Source: Nitrososphaerota archaeon (GTDB taxonomy: Archaea; Thermoproteota; Nitrososphaeria; Nitrososphaerales; JACQRY01). From it: a stretch of 17,372 nucleotides of DNA. The notes below the pieces were generated by a model. The model had not been told where the DNA came from, searched no databases, and worked only from the letters and a program-made list of their open reading frames with translations. The position numbers and the translations under genes are program-made. Below, piece after piece: positions 7,392 through 15,407 of this stretch (position 1 is its first letter; every line of letters begins with the position of its first letter). The stretch spans positions 1-17,372 of the forward strand of contig JACQRY010000234.1 in assembly GCA_016206275.1 (NCBI GenBank). Direction: 5' to 3'.

Positions 7392-9980
7392 TCAGGCCTC
7401 GTCCCGAGCTCTCCCAATCCAGAGACTGTACAGCATCTCATTCTTAATGTCCGCCTCTTCATCAGGAATGATCACCTCTTCCGCGGATTCTTCTTCCGTA
7501 GGCGGCTTGAATGATTTTCCTAGCTTGCGCAGAAAGCTTGGCAGGAGGACGAAGGTCTTTCTTGAACGCGGATGAATTGTGTAACTTCCTTTGTTCCAAA
7601 GTCGTTGTATCCCGATCATTTCGCACGCATACGTGAAGAAATTCTCCTCGTAGGCCTGCAGGAGGACGCCCGGAAACGTCCTGATTCTTCCCTTTCCGAA
7701 GAACTTCATGCACTGCTCCCATCTGTTGCTCAAGGAAATGTCGAGCGGTTTGTACAGGTTCCCGCTTTCACCGACTATTCTCCCATCCTCTGTGGACTCC
7801 CGAAAGGTGCTCATGACGGCAAAACTCACAAGATCAGGTCTTCCCGGGTTCTCGATCTCCTTGTCGTCCCATAGTTCCTGCAAGGCTTGCCTCACCAGCT
7901 CGAACAGGTCCCAGGGCTGCCCAACTCGTTGCCTTAGCTCGATTCCCCGCCGTATGGGCTCCGAATGCAGCATCAACTGGCCCAACAACTTCCTCGCGAG
8001 CAAGGGCGATTCGATCAGGATGCCTATCTCTCGGCTGGACTCTTCGGTCGGCTCCGTTCCCCTTGCCAGAAAATTGCTACTCGATACCATAAATCTGTTC
8101 TCGTCAACGATGAGGAGCTTGCTGTGGTTCAGCATCGGCCTCACACTCGTCAGCACGTTTTCGCGTCCACGCCTGATAACGGCGCTTAAAGTCTCTGCGG
8201 CCACGTTCAGCTCCTCCTGAACCTCGGGTTCGTCACGGAGGTCCCATTCCGGGGACTCGATTCCCCAGATGATGCGAATCAACCTCTCCTTCTCGAACAG
8301 GTGCTGTACGAGAGATGCATCAAGTCCGTTAGGGTTGACTCTGTCAGTCGCGATGAGGAGGCTGTGGTAAGAAGAGCGAATTTGTTCAACGAACACGTCT
8401 CTTAAGCTCTCCGTCGTAAGTACAGTTGCAAGGGGCGAGTCGAAATACGTCCAAAGAATATCTCTCAGTCCCAATAGCTGTATTCGCCACTCTCTCCATA
8501 CATCTATCGGTGCTTCTCCCTGTGCTTTCACAATCAGTTCCATCAACCATAGGAGCGAATCGATACGCGGTCCCACCTCTCTGCCCTTTCTCCCATCCGT
8601 CTTTTCGAGCGAGCCACGGAGAATTTTGATGAATTCGACATCCTTCTCGGTGGTTTCCTCCTCTAGGACAGAACAGAGTTCCGCAGCGATGTTCCTGGAT
8701 TTGAGATCTACATTGACCTCAAGGTGCTCGCTGTTGGGGTTGCTCGAACAGATGTTCCAGCTTCCCACCATGCAGTTGCTCGTATCTGATATGACTATCT
8801 TCTCGTGCGTCCTCCTGATCGTTGTGCCCACATTCAGGGTTATGTCCCTTCGCAGATGGCGCAACAGCTCCTCTTTGTAGGACTGGATCTCTGCGTTCTG
8901 CTCTGCGGGGGTCTCCTCGTTCGCATGACCGTACAGAATCAGGACGCTCGGGTCATTCGGAAGGTTCGAAAGGATTTGCGCTACCCATGATACATACTTC
9001 CTGTTGAGAAATGAAGTCAGGATTACGACGCGCTTCCGGACGCGTTTCATGAACTTCGCAAGCTCTTCGCCCTGTTTGGAAGCAGGACCACTCCAGACAT
9101 CCATGGATTTGATGTCAGAGTAGGGTATCTTCTCCTCTTTCCATGAACTCTTCCATCTCTTCAGTTCGTCAAGGGCGATGCGCGCCAACTCTTTCCTTAC
9201 CTCGAAGGATGTTCGCACGAGCTGCGCGTCCTGCACCTTCTCCCAGAGCTTGTCGACACTCTCGAGTAAGACAGAAGCTTGCGACGGGGCCCACTTTTCC
9301 CTACCCTCCTTCAGTTCATACCTAATCGCGAAAAGCTCAGGCTTCTTCCGGATCAAGCATCCAATCACCGAGGTCGGGGCATCGTGCGGCAGCATCCACC
9401 TAGTGATCTCTCCAGAGCGATGCTCGGTTACGGGCACGGCTGCTTCGATTGTTTCCGCGACCTCGAGCTCGTCGATCTTGTCGAGATTTTCAACGGTAAT
9501 CTTCGGCTCGTCTTCTTTGCTGGTGAACTTTGAACGTATAGAGGAAACTCGAATCAGGTCGTCAAGACGCATCTCCTTCATGAGCGTCGGAACTTGGTCA
9601 GTTTTTACTTCTTGAGCTAGGACCAGATCGCCCAACACGTCGACGGTCTTTCTATGTTCGAGAACCCAAACGAAATCATGTACAAGTCCAGTGGAAGTGT
9701 CCATGGCCCACTCACATCGTTCGGAGTCGCTCTGGCTTCTGAAGAGCGAATCTATTCTACCCTCTCGCAGAGCATTGGAGCAAGATTCGCTCAGCATGAT
9801 TTCATCGCCTTTCAGTGAGACGAAACCGTAATTCGCTGCCGAGCTGACCAGTGTCGCAACGACTCCCGGCGGGAGCGGCAGACTAGCCTCCAGTTTTGAA
9901 ATCGATCCATGGGCTGCATCGACTGCTTCTAGCAGCACCTTCATTATTTCGGCGTCTCTTCTCCCGGTGTGATAGTGCAT
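7392..9980 (-). CDS. Tandem phospholipase D (PLD)-family nuclease, Mokosh-like partner
   Basis: The product is 862 residues. The N terminus (about 8-66) looks like a winged helix. Two PLD HxKxxxxD motifs follow: THEKIVISD (His392, Lys394, Asp399) with a downstream GSWN (406-409), and NHSKLLIVD (His619, Lys621, Asp626) with SSSN (633-636), where Ser replaces the usual Gly. Two motifs in one chain would form one PLD active site of the kind used by nucleases. The frame is open to 10232 inside the helicase gene. ATG 9980 was chosen because GGGG ends five bases upstream. GTG 10013, or TTG 10034 overlapping the helicase TGA, remain possible and would couple translation. The gene follows the SF1 helicase gene directly, so helicase and nuclease probably act together on foreign nucleic acid. 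Confidence 0.8.
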   Translation of the reverse strand: MHYHTGRRDAEIMKVLLEAVDAAHGSISKLEASLPLPPGVVATLVSSAANYGFVSLKGDEIMLSESCSNALREGRIDSLFRSQSDSERCEWAMDTSTGLVHDFVWVLEHRKTVDVLGDLVLAQEVKTDQVPTLMKEMRLDDLIRVSSIRSKFTSKEDEPKITVENLDKIDELEVAETIEAAVPVTEHRSGEITRWMLPHDAPTSVIGCLIRKKPELFAIRYELKEGREKWAPSQASVLLESVDKLWEKVQDAQLVRTSFEVRKELARIALDELKRWKSSWKEEKIPYSDIKSMDVWSGPASKQGEELAKFMKRVRKRVVILTSFLNRKYVSWVAQILSNLPNDPSVLILYGHANEETPAEQNAEIQSYKEELLRHLRRDITLNVGTTIRRTHEKIVISDTSNCMVGSWNICSSNPNSEHLEVNVDLKSRNIAAELCSVLEEETTEKDVEFIKILRGSLEKTDGRKGREVGPRIDSLLWLMELIVKAQGEAPIDVWREWRIQLLGLRDILWTYFDSPLATVLTTESLRDVFVEQIRSSYHSLLIATDRVNPNGLDASLVQHLFEKERLIRIIWGIESPEWDLRDEPEVQEELNVAAETLSAVIRRGRENVLTSVRPMLNHSKLLIVDENRFMVSSSNFLARGTEPTEESSREIGILIESPLLARKLLGQLMLHSEPIRRGIELRQRVGQPWDLFELVRQALQELWDDKEIENPGRPDLVSFAVMSTFRESTEDGRIVGESGNLYKPLDISLSNRWEQCMKFFGKGRIRTFPGVLLQAYEENFFTYACEMIGIQRLWNKGSYTIHPRSRKTFVLLPSFLRKLGKSFKPPTEEESAEEVIIPDEEADIKNEMLYSLWIGRARDEA

Positions 9981-10030
9981 TCTTCCCCGGATCAGGGTGA
10001 TGGGGATTATCACTCTGAATTGATTCAGAT

Positions 10031-12520
10031 TCAAGGCACCACTACTCCCAGGTCTCTTGCGTCGATTGTCTGCCCGTGTTCTCTGAAATATCGCAGCACA
10101 CTCACGAGAGGCTTCACCTCGTCGTAGGTTGAGTACAAATCGATCATCCGCGAGCAGCCGATCACCACCAGATGCCGCCTCGCCCTCGACAGCATGACGT
10201 TCAGCCGCTCCGGATTCAGGACGAAGCCCCATGCGTTGTGCGGATTACCGAAGGGGTTGTTGCGCACTAAACTGACTACAACTAGGTCGGCTTCATTCCC
10301 TTGGAAGCTGTCGACCGTCTTGACCGAATCCCGTGGATTGAACCCTGGGACACCATCACAGAGATCAGGTAGTGCAGCGGTCAGTCCTTTGTTGCCTGCG
10401 AGTCTGTCGACCTGAGCGTTATACGGAGATAGGATTGAAATATTGGGCGTGCCGCTCCCGCCGAATTGCACCTCACGAAATAGCTTCGCGACGATCGCCA
10501 TCTCCATTCTGTTGAACCGGTGGCCCGTGAGATCCTCGCGAGCTTTGGAGTAGTCCGCCCAGTATGGTACGTCGATCCAGACCAGACTCATGTCCTTGAG
10601 TAGCGGGTGGTGGAAGAGGGGCTTGCAGTCGTCCTCGCTCCGACGGTTCACGAATCTGGTAGAATAGAAAGTTCCGCCAATCAAGTCAGAGATTAGAGGA
10701 ACCATTCTATACTGATCCTGCAACATGAACGAAGGACAAGCACGCTGAAGGTTCGCGAAGGGCTGCAGCCAGGATTTCACCCCGTCCCAGTCAACCTTCG
10801 AGTCGAGTCCTCCGACCAGCTCCTCAACCTTCTTGTCTTCGGTGGGCTCAGGGTCATTCATCATCTCCCGTAGGTGCTCCACAGCCGCCTGCGTCTCCTC
10901 CAGCTGGAATGGTGGTAGCTGGTTCTGGTCACCGATGAGAAGCGCTCTCCGCGACAATGCAAGAGGAGCGAGTATCTCTGAGGGATAGCACTTACCCGCC
11001 TCCTCGACAACCACAAAATCGAATGGTTCAAAAAAATGACTAAACCTTCTAGCGTTCATCGGCCAAGAGGTAGTGGTGGCGAAGACCACTTGCGCGGAAT
11101 CCTCGTAGAGCCTCTCCAAGATAGGCGGCGGCTGACCCTTCCATTCCAAGATAGCCTCCCGCCATGAAGATGGATAATCCTCCCCTGGTTCTTTGCGAAC
11201 AATCCCCTTGGCCCATGCAAACGAGGTTCCCTCTTCGTTCGGGTTCATCTTTCCCCTAGCTTGAGAAACCAGAACGTGGCTATCCATTCTGTCCTTGAAT
11301 CGTTGGAGGAGTTTCTGGCGAAGTATTCCTAGCGCCTGATGCTCCTTTGCACACACTAACACCCTGGCATCCTCGTCCTCCTCCAAGAGTGCCCCGATCA
11401 CATCACATGCTAGGTGGGTCTTACCGGTCCCCGGTGGTCCTTGGACGCAGTAGACTCCCTCGTTCCTCAAGATGGCGGCGGGGAGCGATCTTCGGTCTGT
11501 CGCCTTCTGCGCCTCCTGCTCATCGAGGTTAATCCATCTGACGATGTGTCTCCGCCGCACGGCCCTTGAAAGCGTGTGCCTCTTTCTCGTCATCAGTTTG
11601 GCCGTGCCGAGGTCCCTCGGGTGGCACCATCCCTTCTCGAACCTGAACTTCTTGGATGGGTCGGGTAGGATAACGAGGCAGTCTTCGTCATTTGGGTGAA
11701 CACCGATGACGGGAACCACTGCCCCCTTCGTTTCGAACGGGTCGGTCGAGGGGCTGAGCACTAGGCCAAGCTGTTCACCCTCCATCTCTCTCAGCATCGA
11801 TAGGTAGAACGAGGAGGCAGACATGCGCCTGAGCGGGCCCATCGTCGGGTGAGGTTCCTTTCTGAATAAGCGGAGTACGACCGAATCCGCCGGAAAACTC
11901 TCGACTTTCTCTTTCTCTACCTGACAATAGTAAGTCAGTTCATAGAACGAGAGGGCCTCTGCGCTCAGCGTGGCCCAGACCTCTGACGCAGGCGTCGGCT
12001 CCCGAATCGATGCTCGCTCGTCTGGATACTCTCCGACGAAGAAACCTTCGTCCGCTTCCATCCGCTCCTTCAAGGATTTGGCAAGTATGGTTTTGTTCAG
12101 GGGCGGAGCCAGTTCGAAACCCTCACTTCCGCGAAAGAAAGCGGATTCGTAGAGGGAGCCATGAACCAGTTTTCTTGAATGGAGATGGAGCACAATCTCT
12201 TTGGCCTCCATGCTCTGGGCAGCCTCGCTCGCCTCTACGACCCTCAACGGGCCACTGCCCGACGAAACGCACCATACGTGAAACTGCTGACTGGAATTCC
12301 GCCAAGAGCGGGGCTCGAGAATATGGAACCCTTCTGTCCATGCGGCCCACCAAAGCCTCAACTCTCTCTTCCAAACTCTGCACAGCAAACGCGCAAGAGA
12401 CCTATCCGAGGGCAGTGATACTGACATGACAACACCGTGCTCCCTTGTCTTTTCTCTCGTCCAAGGAATAGGTTCGTTTGGCCAGTCTTCCTCCGAGAGC
12501 TCTAGCGCTGAATCTTGCAT
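10031..12520 (-). CDS. SF1 helicase (COG1112/Upf1-like) with degenerate kinase-like N terminus
   Basis: An 829-residue helicase. Walker A is GPPGTGKT (361-368, Lys367). Motif II is VVEEAGK with Glu506-Glu507 in place of the usual DE. Motif III reads GDQNQLPPF, and further motifs are DQYRMVPLISD, ILSPYNAQ, TVDSFQGNEADLVVVS and LSRARRH (778-782 for SRARR). Order and spacing match SF1B helicases of the Dna2/Upf1 kind. Residues about 95-200 resemble the C-lobe of a Ser/Thr kinase (LHSRKLVHGSL, YPDER, PASEVWATLSAEALSFYEL), but HRD, DFG and the catalytic Lys are not seen. Type I Mokosh anti-phage systems are described as a helicase protein with an associated kinase domain plus a PLD protein, so this pair is a good match. 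The start is ATG 12520, about 30 bases below a TATA box. The stop overlaps a possible TTG start of the PLD gene. Confidence 0.85.
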   Translation of the reverse strand: MQDSALELSEEDWPNEPIPWTREKTREHGVVMSVSLPSDRSLARLLCRVWKRELRLWWAAWTEGFHILEPRSWRNSSQQFHVWCVSSGSGPLRVVEASEAAQSMEAKEIVLHLHSRKLVHGSLYESAFFRGSEGFELAPPLNKTILAKSLKERMEADEGFFVGEYPDERASIREPTPASEVWATLSAEALSFYELTYYCQVEKEKVESFPADSVVLRLFRKEPHPTMGPLRRMSASSFYLSMLREMEGEQLGLVLSPSTDPFETKGAVVPVIGVHPNDEDCLVILPDPSKKFRFEKGWCHPRDLGTAKLMTRKRHTLSRAVRRRHIVRWINLDEQEAQKATDRRSLPAAILRNEGVYCVQGPPGTGKTHLACDVIGALLEEDEDARVLVCAKEHQALGILRQKLLQRFKDRMDSHVLVSQARGKMNPNEEGTSFAWAKGIVRKEPGEDYPSSWREAILEWKGQPPPILERLYEDSAQVVFATTTSWPMNARRFSHFFEPFDFVVVEEAGKCYPSEILAPLALSRRALLIGDQNQLPPFQLEETQAAVEHLREMMNDPEPTEDKKVEELVGGLDSKVDWDGVKSWLQPFANLQRACPSFMLQDQYRMVPLISDLIGGTFYSTRFVNRRSEDDCKPLFHHPLLKDMSLVWIDVPYWADYSKAREDLTGHRFNRMEMAIVAKLFREVQFGGSGTPNISILSPYNAQVDRLAGNKGLTAALPDLCDGVPGFNPRDSVKTVDSFQGNEADLVVVSLVRNNPFGNPHNAWGFVLNPERLNVMLSRARRHLVVIGCSRMIDLYSTYDEVKPLVSVLRYFREHGQTIDARDLGVVVP

Positions 12521-12546
12521 CCCTTGAACAGAGTCGGCCTGCCGCT

Positions 12547-12558
12547 AACAATATAAGC
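12547..12558. promoter_or_regulatory. Shared bidirectional TATA box
   Basis: AACAATATAAGC (12547-12558) reads as a TATA box on both strands. It is about 26 bases upstream of ATG 12579 on the plus strand and about 32 upstream of ATG 12520 on the minus strand. Both genes would have short leaders or none. Confidence 0.5.
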
Positions 12559-12578
12559 CTAAGTGCTTCGATCTCCTA

Positions 12579-12818
12579 ATGGACATGGGTTCCGATAGAG
12601 ACTACGGGTCTAAATCTTCCGAACGGAAGGGCTCCAAAGAATCTCGTTCATCAAAGCTGGCAATCCAAAGGATGAACGCAATCCGCGCCCTCGACAAAGC
12701 TGGTAAGATGACGAAGGAGGCCGCTCAACGCATTCAATCACATGCCGATAGGACGGGCAGGAACCAGGACTTCAAGTCAAGAGCAATGTCTGCTGCCGAC
12801 GAGAATGACAAAGAATAG
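12579..12818 (+). CDS. Small charged conserved-looking protein
   Basis: A 79-residue, lysine-, arginine- and serine-rich protein with a disordered-looking first 25 residues (RDYGSKSSERKGSKES) and a helical middle (SKLAIQRMNAIRALDKAGKMTKEAAQRIQ). No cysteines and no membrane segment are seen. ATG 12579 was chosen because the TATA box at 12549-12556 places transcription start essentially at this codon; an in-frame ATG follows two codons later. It is divergent from the helicase operon and shares its promoter region, so it may be a small regulator or nucleic-acid-binding partner, but no family is recognised. Confidence 0.6.
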   Translation: MDMGSDRDYGSKSSERKGSKESRSSKLAIQRMNAIRALDKAGKMTKEAAQRIQSHADRTGRNQDFKSRAMSAADENDKE

Positions 12819-13157
12819 TGCAGTGTTAACAGTGATGAGGTAGACCCTGCTCCCAGTCACTAGCGATCCCCTTCCCCTTTACCCCCGGCTCCTCTTGCGC
12901 GCGCGGGAAGAGTGCGGTTAACACGGAAATTATCTTCAGGGCTAAATAGAGGACAAGAAACTGTTCCCAGCACTCGGTCCAAGGAATTTTGCATTACGAT
13001 GCGCGCGCGGTTGTCCATGTCGTCTTTTTCTGTCATCATTTAGTTAATCAGCAAAGTACTTAAAAAAACTTATGAATTTCGGTTCCGGTGCGTTTTAGGG
13101 GCATCAGCAATCAGAAAGCTATTGCGGTGCATGTCGGGACATGCCAAATTGGTTTGC
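12819..13157. other. Intergenic region between convergent genes
   Basis: No gene is supported. It holds two GCGCGCGCG runs (12897-12905, 13001-13009), an 8-base inverted repeat (GTGTTAAC 12823-12830 with GTTAACAC 12917-12924), an AT-rich TACTTAAAAAAACTTATG stretch near 13056-13073 that could be a promoter for an unseen transcript, and a 16-base palindrome at 13129-13144. Confidence 0.4.
13129..13144. repeat. Perfect 7-bp-arm palindrome
   Basis: GCATGTC-GG-GACATGC lies 14 bases beyond the stop of the zinc-ribbon gene. The two-base spacer suits a protein-binding palindrome better than an RNA hairpin. Confidence 0.4.
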
Positions 13158-13385
13158 TTAAGGTGTAGTCCAGCTGAGTTCTGGATTCGGAAGAGTTGCA
13201 TTAAGTCCTATCTCGGAATGGCTTGTTGTCTTGGCACACTTGTCGCAAATGAACTCGGTAAACTCACGCCTCGACTCGCCAGACAGAGGTTGTTCGGTCG
13301 GCTCTCTTACCTCTCTACCACCAGTAGGAAACAAATGCCCTTCCTTACAGAACGGACAGAGACTTCCAATTTGATGGACGCTCAT
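13158..13385 (-). CDS. Small zinc-ribbon protein
   Basis: A 75-residue protein with two CxxC knuckles: CPFC (residues 10-13) and CDKC (48-51). The linker between them reads EGHLFPTGGREVREPTE, typical of small archaeal zinc-ribbon proteins of unknown role, perhaps nucleic-acid or partner binding. ATG 13385 is the first start. Its ATG overlaps the TGA of the transposase remnant (ATGA at 13385-13382), so it would be read from a transcript coming through that remnant or from a promoter created within it. No ribosome-binding site stands out. Confidence 0.65.
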   Translation of the reverse strand: MSVHQIGSLCPFCKEGHLFPTGGREVREPTEQPLSGESRREFTEFICDKCAKTTSHSEIGLNATLPNPELSWTTP

Positions 13386-13597
13386 TTAGGTATCTTGGTG
13401 TTTCTAGTGGCTTTCTCTATTAAAGCCTTCCACCTGATTCCCTCTAACTGCAAATCTAGCCCTGCAACCTGAGCAGGAGTCTTGCCGTCTAGGGCCATGT
13501 GCGGCCTAATGGAATTGCGATTGGTCTTAATTCCATCAGCGACTATCTGAGCCGTCTTATCATTACTCTGGATTAAAGCCTCGGGAGGGACTGAATT
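13382..13597 (-). pseudogene. Insertion-sequence DDE transposase, C-terminal remnant
   Basis: About 70 codons of a transposase end, open from just after a TGA at 13600-13598 to TGA 13384-13382. The segment TAQIVADGIKTNRNSIRPHM, followed by ALDGKTPAQVAGLDL and a W-x-x-L-I-E-K-A end, is the characteristic C-terminal tail (x-N-x-x-RPH-x-AL-x-G-x-TPA-x-x-AG) of IS6/IS240-like and related DDE transposases. The catalytic core is missing and the DNA upstream does not continue the transposase in any frame I read. No terminal inverted repeats were found. This is a fossil of a mobile element. Confidence 0.75.
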
Positions 13598-13869
13598 TCA
13601 GGTAGAAAAGCACCTTTCCTTTGTATTATCTTGCTTCCAATACTGAGCTGACGAATGAAGCCAATTGGACGACCGCTGAAGTAACCATTCCTGTTATCCG
13701 AACACAATGTCAGGGATCAAGCATATGCCTCATGATGGGTTGAGAAGGTGGAGCTGACAGGATTTGAACCATTTAGATTAACATGCGGTGCTTGGTTATG
13801 GTTGTGGTAAGAATTGTTAGGGTGTTGGTTTATCGGAATATTAACACAACAACCGTCTTTAAAAGAGCT
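13598..13869. other. Non-coding stretch with tRNA scar
   Basis: Apart from the tRNA 3'-end fragment, no gene or clear repeat is seen. The bases before the scar (13600-13740) do not translate into a recognisable continuation of the transposase. Confidence 0.4.
13747..13770 (-). other. tRNA 3'-end fragment, probable integration-site scar
   Basis: On the minus strand this reads as a tRNA from the T loop to the acceptor end: GGTTCAAATCC, then TGT, then CAGCTCC and a discriminator A. The T loop TTCAAAT is intact, but the 5' T-stem side and all upstream tRNA parts are missing; no matching GGAGCTG acceptor half exists in the neighbouring bases. Archaeal integrases commonly use tRNA 3' ends as attachment sites and leave exactly such a copy. 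Confidence 0.55.
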
Positions 13870-14994
13870 TTATAGGACCTTAGAGCCACGAAAATGAAGG
13901 CTGAAAAGCGACCTAAATCTTTGGACGCATTCTTCTGCGATCTTGAACCGATAATTCTGCCGATATAGCAGGTTTAGGTAGTTTGAAGAGGACTTTCGAA
14001 GTGCTTCTACTTCAGCTTCCTTACCCTTTAGGCTTTTCGTAGGAGCAACAAGCAAGTCAATATCTTCAAACCGATACGTCTCCAAGGATATATCTCTGAA
14101 TGTATACATTTTAGTCTGCCAAATAGTAGTGAATGGTGATTGGGCAATAATTCTAGCAACTCGACACGCCTCTATTTCAGCTTGTACCCGCTCATGAAGT
14201 TCTTCAGGTGATGTCATAGGGATCACTTGTAAGTTTTCCTGGCGGGCAATCTGATTACCATGATGAACTCCCATTCCCGATGTTTGCAGAAAGAATATTT
14301 TGCGTGGGTCTGTCGGGCTTTTGTTGTCAACCCTTCGTATGGTAAGATAACTGTAAGCTCTAGTCCCTATAGGACCTATTATCTTAACTCTCCCTTGCTC
14401 TAGTAATCTCTTGGCACCGAAGTAAGGCGAAAGCAAAGCTTGCCTAGTCCAGTGAACCAGGTCAATGAGGTCAGGCTGATATTCGAGAAGATACTTGGAT
14501 TCCACAGTGTTGTTGACTTGCTTCGGAGTTACAAGATGGGGAAAGAATCTTTCAAAGCCATAGGATGCAGGAGCTACTGCACGGCCAAAAATTAACGATT
14601 CAGTAATTTTTCTTATTTCTGTTTTGGTGCGAAAATAGAATTTGCTGTAGTCCGGAATTCGAAATGTAATCTCATTTACATGATATTGGTTCTCATCAAT
14701 ACCTACCATCTCTGGTTTTGGAACCTCTTGAAATAAATTCGCAATGAAAAGGACCCATGCGATTAGCTCGGGTTTCAGACGGCGGATTTTCTTTCTCTCG
14801 TCATCGCTATCTCGTCCTTTTTCAGTTTCTATCCAATTATGTTCTTGAAAGAGCCTCAAACTTCGGACAGTAGAAGCCAAGTGCAGGCCTGTTTCTTTAG
14901 CGATCTCAGTAGCGTATGTACCGTTAGGATGCTTCGCTACGTTTTCTGCGACGAGAAAGTTCTTTAGCGGTCTCTTACTGAGTTGCGAGAACAC
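13870..14994 (-). CDS. Winged-helix DNA-binding protein of unknown function
   Basis: A 374-residue protein. Residues about 10-75 form a winged helix: helices to 48 with a likely recognition helix LASTVRSLRLFQ (39-50), and a basic wing around 55-72 (TEKGRDSDDERKKIRR). The remaining ~300 residues match no family I recognise; an ExxK-like pattern and the segment KIIGPIGTRAYSYLTIRR can be seen but not interpreted. It may be a large transcription factor or a sensor of an integrated element. The start is GTG 14994; the nearby ATG is out of frame. It sits between two tRNA 3'-end scars, on the same strand as both, and a dyad (TGACC...GGTCA) lies 37 bases upstream. Base composition is more AT-rich than the helicase/PLD operon. 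Confidence 0.6.
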   Translation of the reverse strand: MFSQLSKRPLKNFLVAENVAKHPNGTYATEIAKETGLHLASTVRSLRLFQEHNWIETEKGRDSDDERKKIRRLKPELIAWVLFIANLFQEVPKPEMVGIDENQYHVNEITFRIPDYSKFYFRTKTEIRKITESLIFGRAVAPASYGFERFFPHLVTPKQVNNTVESKYLLEYQPDLIDLVHWTRQALLSPYFGAKRLLEQGRVKIIGPIGTRAYSYLTIRRVDNKSPTDPRKIFFLQTSGMGVHHGNQIARQENLQVIPMTSPEELHERVQAEIEACRVARIIAQSPFTTIWQTKMYTFRDISLETYRFEDIDLLVAPTKSLKGKEAEVEALRKSSSNYLNLLYRQNYRFKIAEECVQRFRSLFSLHFRGSKVL

Positions 14995-15030
14995 ATTGCA
15001 AGAAGATCAATCCAATGATTTAACGATTGT

Positions 15031-15050
15031 TGACCGAATTATTTGGGTCA
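15031..15050. promoter_or_regulatory. Candidate operator upstream of winged-helix gene
   Basis: TGACC-N10-GGTCA is an inverted repeat spanning 20 bases, 37 bases before the GTG start of the winged-helix gene. AT-rich bases between the arms could include its TATA element. Autoregulation is an inference. Confidence 0.3.
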
Positions 15051-15093
15051 AATAAGATGAAATTCCAGCACGAAGCTAGGATAACTAAGCGAT

Positions 15094-15222
15094 ATGATCA
15101 AAATCAAACAATTCTTGCTGAAGTTAACCCTCTACTTGCTCGGAATCTCATTTGAGGTACGATATGAATGTCGAGAACGAAACCACCAAAGATGTGATCA
15201 TGAAACCGAAGTGGTTGAGTGA
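15094..15222 (+). CDS. Possible small protein with Cys/His tail
   Basis: A 42-residue ORF starting MIKIKQFLLKLTLYLLGISF and ending in a polar part with two Cys and several His (ECRERNHQRCDHE). It is divergent from the winged-helix gene. No strong ribosome-binding site or TATA box is seen and no family is recognised, so it may be chance. Confidence 0.25.
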   Translation: MIKIKQFLLKLTLYLLGISFEVRYECRERNHQRCDHETEVVE

Positions 15223-15289
15223 ATGAATAGGTACTGTAACATTCCTAGTGCTTTGCATCTGACTTCCATTTCAAATATAATTGTGTTAA

Positions 15290-15310
15290 TGGACCGCGGG
15301 GATTTGAACC
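15290..15310 (-). other. Second tRNA 3'-end fragment, probable integration scar
   Basis: The minus strand reads GGTTCAAATCC then CCGCGGTCCA: a T loop (TTCAAAT) and 3' acceptor-like half of a different tRNA from the one at 13747. As there, similarity stops at the T loop and no 5' half is found. The flanking bases just after GGATTTGAACC are non-tRNA in both copies. A GCGCGCGCG run follows at 15326-15334. Confidence 0.5.
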
Positions 15311-15407
15311 AATCTAGGGTACAAAGCGCGCGCGAAATTCGTTCGCCTCAACCGCCAACTTTACAGAACCCTCTTATTGACGTGACAGCTGGGCTCATGC
15401 CGGGTAG

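Noticed and set aside
9178..9615. 145-codon plus-strand ORF
   Set aside because: Shadow of the PLD gene on the opposite strand; low-complexity Ser-rich translation.
9981..10232. N-terminal extension of the PLD protein into the helicase gene
   Set aside because: The extra residues are Arg/Glu/Ala-rich frame overlap without features, and a better ribosome-binding site precedes ATG 9980.
12823..12924. 8-base inverted repeat as IS ends
   Set aside because: Arms are short, only about 90 bases apart, and no transposase or target duplication is associated.
13122..13472. 116-codon plus-strand ORF
   Set aside because: It lies opposite the zinc-ribbon gene and the transposase remnant, both of which carry recognisable motifs; its own translation shows none.
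13747..13770. Intact tRNA gene
   Set aside because: Only the T loop and 3' acceptor half are present; no complementary acceptor or anticodon arm is found nearby.
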